The notes under the pieces were generated by a model. The model was given only the letters and a program-made list of their open reading frames with translations. It did not search any database and was not told the DNA's origin. From Actinomycetota bacterium (GTDB taxonomy: Bacteria > Actinomycetota > Thermoleophilia > Miltoncostaeales > Miltoncostaeaceae): a stretch of 8,071 bases of DNA. Below, piece by piece: positions 4,927 through 8,071 of this stretch; within the stretch, counting starts at the first letter, position 1, and every line of letters starts with the position of its first letter. The DNA lies in the NCBI GenBank assembly GCA_005800465.1, contig SYFI01000090.1:1-8071 (forward strand), given 5' to 3'. The translations under genes and the position numbers were made by a program.

Positions 4927-5832
4927 ATGACCGTCGGAGCGCGCGCATACCGTCCGGGCGTGACCCTGACGAGCCTCACCCACGTACACGAGGTGGCTGC
5001 GGCGCTTGAGCGTGCAGATGCATCCGCTCGCGTGCTGGGCGCACGTGCCCGGGCCGCGCGCGACGGTGCCGGCCCCGCCGCCGCATTCTCGGCACTGGCA
5101 TCGGCGGGGCCGGACGGTCTAGTCCCTGCCGTGGGCACCGGTGGCGCCTTGGCCGCACGGCATCTGGAACAGGCCGCCCTCGCCGCCGCAGCCACCGAAG
5201 GGGCGTTGCCAACAGACGTCGTGGAGGCGCTCGTCCATGCGGCCGGTGCATCACGTGCGCAAGCGGGCGGTGCCAACGCCCTCGATCCGGCCGGCGCGGC
5301 GCGGGTGGTGCGACGCGAGGTGGCATCGGTACGAGGACTGGCAGCGCACTCGATGCGACGCGATGAGTTCTGGGAGGTCATGCGGCTGGGTACGTTTCTG
5401 CCGCGCGCCGCGTGGATGAGCGCGCTCCTGCTGTCGTGCGCCCGTGTAGCCGCATCGTCTCCCGAGAGCGCCGACGCCGTATGGCTCGCCGCAGCCCGCG
5501 TGGCCGGCGCGCAGGGCGACGATCTGCCCGTTCCTGCCGATGTCCCAATGCTGCTGGTCATCGATGACCGGGCGCCCATCAGCGTGGCCTACTCGGTCGA
5601 GAAGGTCACCTCGGCCCTATTCGCCCTCTCGCGGCATGGTGCAGGCGACTCGGCACTGCTGGCGCTGTCCCGTGCCACCGCAGCGCGGCTCTCCAACCCC
5701 TCGCTGCGCGATCTCCTGACCGCTGACGCGGTATTGGCGATGAGCGAGGTACTCAATGCGATCGGTGCGCTTGCGGTGGTCGGAGTGCCCGGCGTCGGGA
5801 GCGAGCCGCGCCCACGGGCGACGGCGGCCTGA
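4927..5832 (+). CDS. Diverged alpha-E (DUF403)-like protein, 301 aa
   Basis: The protein is almost all helical and very Ala-rich. Three landmarks fit the alpha-E family (PF04168): HVHEVAAALERADASARVLG near residues 20-38, like the LERAExTARLL helix; EFWEVMRLGTFLPRAAWMSALLL (147-169), in the place of the second such helix; and MLLVIDDRAPISVAYSVEKV (208-227), like the fLxLDxxxPRSv segment. Length (about 310 in the family) also fits. Key positions have drifted: the second ERA is PRA, and the first NPxSI segment is not seen. Alpha-E proteins normally sit beside a circularly permuted ATP-grasp and a transglutaminase-like protein and are linked to peptide ligation; neither partner is in this window. 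ATG 4927 lacks a good ribosome site; GTG 4912 with GGAAAG upstream is an alternative. An unrelated Ala-rich helical protein remains possible. Confidence 0.6.
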   Translation: MTVGARAYRPGVTLTSLTHVHEVAAALERADASARVLGARARAARDGAGPAAAFSALASAGPDGLVPAVGTGGALAARHLEQAALAAAATEGALPTDVVEALVHAAGASRAQAGGANALDPAGAARVVRREVASVRGLAAHSMRRDEFWEVMRLGTFLPRAAWMSALLLSCARVAASSPESADAVWLAAARVAGAQGDDLPVPADVPMLLVIDDRAPISVAYSVEKVTSALFALSRHGAGDSALLALSRATAARLSNPSLRDLLTADAVLAMSEVLNAIGALAVVGVPGVGSEPRPRATAA

Positions 5833-5985
5833 CCCCGGGGCAGGAGTTGTTCACAATCCCCCGCCGTGAAGACCATCTTCAACCGCATCGCCCCATCGGA
5901 AGGCGGGCTCATCCTGACAACCGTCGCGGTGCCGGCCATTACTGCGTTCCCCTGCCCCGTGACGGCGATGACCTAGACTTCGCGT
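5833..5985. other. 153-base intergenic region, few signals
   Basis: The region begins with a C/G-rich imperfect palindrome (about 5829-5845, CCTG-A-CCCC-GGGG-CAGG) that may be a weak terminator for the alpha-E-like gene, though it has no room for a loop and no T tract. A 36-codon frame from GTG 5866 to 5976 has no ribosome site at a usable distance and is probably chance. At the right end lies the TAGACT box described separately. Confidence 0.35.
5974..5979 (+). promoter_or_regulatory. -10 box of a likely leaderless transcript
   Basis: TAGACT (TAnnnT) occupies -12 to -7 relative to ATG 5986, and there is no Shine-Dalgarno sequence before this ATG. In actinomycetes this spacing is typical of genes whose transcription begins at the A of the start codon. 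No clear -35 is present. Confidence 0.45.
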
Positions 5986-6204
5986 ATGTGGCCGATTACT
6001 CCATCACGCGTTGACATCGTGGCGTGGACCACGGCGATTGTGCTCGCGGCAGTCGGCACCTTCATCGCCTCGGCCGGAGGGGCACGGCTCGGGGTGGCAC
6101 TGACCGTCGGCGGGATCATCCTCATCGCCGTTGTCGTTACCTTTCTGATTGTGGACGGCACCCGACACCGCGACGCATCCATCCCCGGGACCGGGGACGA
6201 CTGA
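5986..6204 (+). CDS. Small two-helix membrane protein, 72 aa
   Basis: Two hydrophobic helices, about residues 11-29 (VAWTTAIVLAAVGTFIASA) and 34-56 (RLGVALTV onward), are joined by a tight GGAR turn, forming a hairpin in the membrane. The C-terminus is short and polar (RHRDASIPGTGDD). There is no catalytic motif, and I do not recognise a family beyond the general type of small actinobacterial membrane proteins. Its TGA overlaps the ATG of the HTH protein by one base (TGATG), so translation of the two is probably coupled and they should be made together. A role in anchoring or signalling to that regulator is possible but rests only on the arrangement. Start choice: ATG 5986 directly follows a -10-like box and lacks a ribosome site. 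Confidence 0.7.
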   Translation: MWPITPSRVDIVAWTTAIVLAAVGTFIASAGGARLGVALTVGGIILIAVVVTFLIVDGTRHRDASIPGTGDD

Positions 6205-6932
6205 TGGCCGACGGCGCATTCGGGCCATCCGCACGGCGGTGGCTCGGCGTGCGCGAACGCATGCTCGACCCGGGCAGGCGATCACTCACCACGGGTGAGG
6301 CAGCGGCGATGATCGGCGTGAGCATCCCCACCATCCGGCTGTGGGCGGATTCCGGACGGGTTCCGTGCCATCGCACCGCTGGTGGGCACCGCAGGTTTGA
6401 GGTGGAGGAGATTCGCGACTGGTTGCGCAGCACCGGGGCGCCTCCACCGCGCGCAGTTCGTGCTGCGCCATCACAGGTGGACTTTCTCCCCTGCCCCCGG
6501 ATGGCAGGCGTGCTCGTTGATCTCATCGGGGCCGTCGCCGTGCGCGCAACCCGCCACGAGGCAGGTGGCCCCGACTGCCCGGCCCCCATGCCGAGCAGCA
6601 ACCGATCCCTCGAGGACGCCTCCCGTTATGTGCGCCCGCTTGCCCGCACGCTCGAGCTCGGGCGCCTCGGCCAAATGGAGGACCGCGCCGAGGCAGCTGG
6701 TCTACGCGGAACCGTTCGCGGACAGGAGGTGGAGGTTCTCCTCCAGGACCGCCGCCTCTCCGCCGCCATGATCGCCGAGGCCGAGGACGCCATCGCTGGT
6801 GGTGCCGACGTGGAGGAGTTCGGGCTGGCCACCCTGCACTCGGTGGCCGAGCACCTCACGGCCGCGCTCGTACGCGGCCTCGCCGGGCTGCAGTCGGAGG
6901 TTCCCGAGAAGCCGGTCGCGCCGCTCGAGTAG
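6204..6932 (+). CDS. MerR/excisionase-type HTH regulator, 242 aa
   Basis: Residues 27-74 (LTTGEAAAMIGVS, then TIRLWADSGRVPCHRTAGGHRRF and EEIRDWL) form a winged helix-turn-helix of the MerR/HTH_17 type, as in BldC and excisionases: first helix with the Ala-rich turn, recognition helix with TIRLW, wing GGHRRF. It should bind DNA. The rest (about 85-242) has no domain I can name; 135-175 and 185-232 look helical (LARTLELGRLGQMEDRAEAA; LHSVAEHLTAALVRGLAGL), perhaps for dimerisation or ligand sensing. None of the usual MerR metal-binding Cys pattern is seen (only C55, C97 and C125). GGGGA precedes the ATG within the upstream gene, and the start overlaps that gene's stop. It is probably co-transcribed with the small membrane protein. 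The targets are unknown. Confidence 0.8.
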   Translation: MADGAFGPSARRWLGVRERMLDPGRRSLTTGEAAAMIGVSIPTIRLWADSGRVPCHRTAGGHRRFEVEEIRDWLRSTGAPPPRAVRAAPSQVDFLPCPRMAGVLVDLIGAVAVRATRHEAGGPDCPAPMPSSNRSLEDASRYVRPLARTLELGRLGQMEDRAEAAGLRGTVRGQEVEVLLQDRRLSAAMIAEAEDAIAGGADVEEFGLATLHSVAEHLTAALVRGLAGLQSEVPEKPVAPLE

Positions 6933-6941
6933 CCGGAAATA

Positions 6942-6969
6942 CCAGAGGCCCGCCGAAGCGGGCCTCTGG
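6942..6969 (-). terminator. Strong 12-bp hairpin terminator after rnpB
   Basis: A perfect 12-bp inverted repeat (CCAGAGGCCCGC/GCGGGCCTCTGG) surrounds four loop bases. On the minus strand the loop is UUCG closed by C-G, the very stable tetraloop, and TATTT follows, so it best terminates rnpB. It also lies 10 bases after the plus-strand HTH gene and can serve that gene too, though there it has no T tract. Confidence 0.85.
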
Positions 6970-7298
6970 GTTAGCGAGCCGTAAGCCGGATTCTGTCATG
7001 GACAGTCATCCATCTGGGACCCCCGTTGCCGGGTGCCTCATGCGGCCTACCTGGGACTGGGCGAGCAACCCGTAACGCCCCGATTTGGCCTTGCACCGAG
7101 TGGGGTTTACCCAGCCGACCTGTCACCAGGCCGCTGGTGCGCTCTTACCGCACCTGTTCACCCTTACCCCCGAAGGGGCGGTTTCGTTTCTGTGGCACTT
7201 TCCCTCGGGTTTCCCCGGCTGGCCGTTAACCAGCACCCTGCTCTGCGGTGTCCGGACTTTCCTCGAGACCGAAGTCCCGCGACTGCCTGGCTCGCAGG
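6970..7298 (-). ncRNA. rnpB: RNase P RNA, bacterial class A
   Basis: This is the catalytic RNA of RNase P, which removes the 5' leader from tRNA precursors. Read on the minus strand it has the conserved 5' core GAGGAAAGTCCGGAC (about 7265-7251), GGTGCGGTAAGAGCGCACC in the middle, GGGTAAACCCC, the CAGATGGATGACTG segment, and the 3' core ACAGAATCCGGCTTA (about 7000-6986). The ends pair as helix P1: GCGAGCC (7295-7289) with GGCTCGC (6980-6974). About 325 nucleotides is a normal length for a class A molecule. The exact ends are inferred from P1. A TACGGT box at 7308-7303 could be its -10 element, placing the start near 7296, but there is no -35 match, so read-through from lexA 55 bases upstream may contribute. 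The reading frames through this region are by-products. Confidence 0.96.
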
Positions 7299-7310
7299 CG
7301 AAACCGTAGC

Positions 7311-7343
7311 GCGCCGGGGCCGTGCGCCCATAGCCCCCGGCGC
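7311..7343 (-). terminator. GC-rich hairpin between lexA and rnpB
   Basis: Perfect 9-bp arms (GCGCCGGGG/CCCCGGCGC) enclose a 15-base loop, starting 12 bases after the lexA stop on the minus strand. No U tract follows. It may be a weak lexA terminator, or a structure separating lexA mRNA from the RNase P RNA. It also overlaps the region where an rnpB promoter would lie. Confidence 0.35.
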
Positions 7344-7355
7344 ACCACGCCGCTC

Positions 7356-8009
7356 CTAGATATCGCGCATCACTCCCACAACGCGACCAATCACCTTGAT
7401 GTCCGTGCCTCGGATTGGCTCATAAGCGTCATTCTCAGCCTCCAGGCGCACACCGCCCGGCTCGCGGTACACGCGCTTTATCGTGGCCTCGTCTTCAAGC
7501 AGCGCCACGACGATCTGTCCGTCGCGCGCTGTCTGCTGCTGCTTCACGGCCACTAGGTCACCATCGAGGATGCCTGCGTTGATCATCGAGTCGCCCTTGA
7601 TGCGCAACAGGTAATCGGCAGCGAATGGGGCAGCCACCCAGTCCTCAACATGCTCATCAGCCAGAATCGGTGCGCCGGCCGCCACGGACCCAACCAGGGG
7701 CAGCGAGGCCTCCGGGCGGTTGCCCGACGACGACGTGCGTCCACCGGGCAGCCCCACCAGCATGGCCCTCGGCTTGGAGGGGTCGCGCCGCAGATGTCCA
7801 CCCGCTTCAAGCTTCTCCAGATGGCGGTGCACGGTCGATGGCGATGCCAAGCCCACGCCAGCGCCGATCTCGCGCACGGTGGGTGGATAGCCATGGCGCT
7901 GGAGGTGATCCTCGATGAAGATGAGGATCTCGGCCTGTCTGCCCGTCGGTGCCTCAGCCATTCGGTACAACTCCACGGTCGGTGATGTCGAACTGGTGTT
8001 CGCCAACAT
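7356..8009 (-). CDS. lexA: LexA, SOS repressor and self-cleaving peptidase
   Basis: LexA represses DNA-damage genes as a dimer and cleaves itself when activated RecA filaments form. The N-terminal winged HTH (residues 22-82: TGRQAEILIFIEDHL, YPPTVREIGAGVGLASPSTVHRHLEKLE, LRRDPSKPRA) is followed by a short linker and the S24 peptidase domain with cleavage site A111-G112 (VAA|GAP), Ser141 in GDSM and Lys178 in EATIKR, all present. Its 217 residues from ATG 8009 fit, and that ATG has AGGAGGG seven bases upstream. However, the LexA operator lies inside codons 3-7, and an in-frame ATG at 7959-7961 (GGAG nine bases upstream) would begin with MAEAPTGRQ, closer to the usual LexA start, giving 201 residues. 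GTG 7974-7976 is a third option. The start is therefore unsettled; the identity is not. Confidence 0.96.
   Translation of the reverse strand: MLANTSSTSPTVELYRMAEAPTGRQAEILIFIEDHLQRHGYPPTVREIGAGVGLASPSTVHRHLEKLEAGGHLRRDPSKPRAMLVGLPGGRTSSSGNRPEASLPLVGSVAAGAPILADEHVEDWVAAPFAADYLLRIKGDSMINAGILDGDLVAVKQQQTARDGQIVVALLEDEATIKRVYREPGGVRLEAENDAYEPIRGTDIKVIGRVVGVMRDI
7989..8002 (-). promoter_or_regulatory. LexA operator (SOS box)
   Basis: CGAACACCAGTTCG on the minus strand has the perfect arms CGAAC-N4-GTTCG of the Gram-positive/actinobacterial SOS box. Such a 10-base match is unlikely by chance in 8 kb, and it sits at the 5' end of lexA, where autoregulation is expected. An extended -10-like TGGTATGTT (8013-8005) lies immediately upstream, so bound LexA would cover the transcription start. 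Confidence 0.8.
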
Positions 8010-8013
8010 ACCA
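8005..8013 (-). promoter_or_regulatory. Possible extended -10 promoter of lexA
   Basis: On the minus strand TGGTATGTT fits the TGnTATnnT extended -10 pattern and would start transcription near 7998, inside the SOS box. No -35 hexamer stands out 16-18 bases upstream. If this is the promoter, the ATG at 8009 could not be used and LexA would begin at 7961. Confidence 0.35.
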
Positions 8014-8043
8014 TTCCCTCCTGCTGCTACAGTGCCCGCCGCT

Positions 8044-8062
8044 GCCCGATCAGTAATCGGGC
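8044..8062. repeat. 7-bp inverted repeat upstream of lexA
   Basis: GCCCGAT and ATCGGGC flank five bases. It could be a regulator site, the hairpin terminator of a gene beyond the window, or part of an upstream lexA promoter region; the window ends too soon to tell. Confidence 0.3.
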
Positions 8063-8071
8063 CGTCTGTGC

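Noticed and set aside
4740..5579. 279-codon minus-strand frame opposite the alpha-E-like gene
   Set aside because: Its Ser/Arg/Ala-rich translation is typical of an antisense shadow of an Ala-rich gene and shows no domain.
5866..5976. 36-codon frame starting at GTG 5866
   Set aside because: No ribosome site at a useful distance, no recognisable features, and its end overlaps the TAGACT box of the next gene.
7026..7359. Several overlapping plus-strand reading frames of 67-108 codons
   Set aside because: They run antisense through the conserved RNase P RNA, which explains the sequence fully.
1..8071. Mobile element, phage, toxin-antitoxin or CRISPR system
   Set aside because: I saw no transposase, integrase, terminal repeats, repeat-spacer pattern or toxin-antitoxin pair on either strand.

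Overview
The window is GC-rich and gene-dense, and uses GTG starts often. It carries class A RNase P RNA next to lexA, with a LexA site of the Gram-positive/actinobacterial type (CGAAC-N4-GTTCG). Together with the small zinc-ribbon proteins and the Flp/Tad-like prepilins, this suggests a high-GC actinomycete (Actinomycetota). A less studied lineage such as Thermoleophilia or Acidimicrobiia is possible, but that is only an impression. There is no transposase, integrase, phage gene or CRISPR array, so it reads as ordinary chromosomal sequence.

Layout. (1) 1-946, minus: two prepilin-like proteins with the G|QxTVE cleavage motif, the second cut by the window edge; probably the edge of a Tad/Flp pilus or pseudopilin locus. 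(2) 1069-2021, plus: three small proteins, namely a charged helical protein, a zinc ribbon with a C-terminal membrane anchor, and a rubredoxin-like zinc ribbon. A good sigma-70-type promoter lies before the second. (3) 2026-2863, minus: a two-gene unit, a four-helix membrane protein followed by a GYD-domain protein. (4) 2914-3258, plus: an unrecognised protein with a lysine-rich tail. (5) 3278-4839, minus: a redox cluster in transcription order: PrxQ/BCP peroxiredoxin, nitroreductase-family flavoprotein, single-domain rhodanese. (6) 4927-5832, plus, divergent from the peroxiredoxin: an alanine-rich protein that looks like a diverged alpha-E (DUF403) protein without its usual partners. (7) 5986-6932, plus: a small membrane protein with its stop overlapping the start of a MerR/excisionase-type HTH protein. 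(8) 6942-8071, minus: lexA, then rnpB (RNase P RNA), closed by a strong UUCG hairpin shared with the converging HTH gene.

How the genes may work together. The peroxiredoxin, nitroreductase and rhodanese probably form one thiol/flavin redox operon. The membrane protein and HTH protein look translationally coupled and may be a membrane-linked regulatory pair. lexA carries a perfect operator at its own 5' end, as expected for an autoregulated SOS repressor. The operator overlaps the longest possible reading frame, so the true lexA start is uncertain.

I saw no large undescribed system. The most interesting items are the orphan alpha-E-like protein, the large prepilin with a palindrome across its start codon, the membrane protein/HTH pair, and the placement of the lexA operator.
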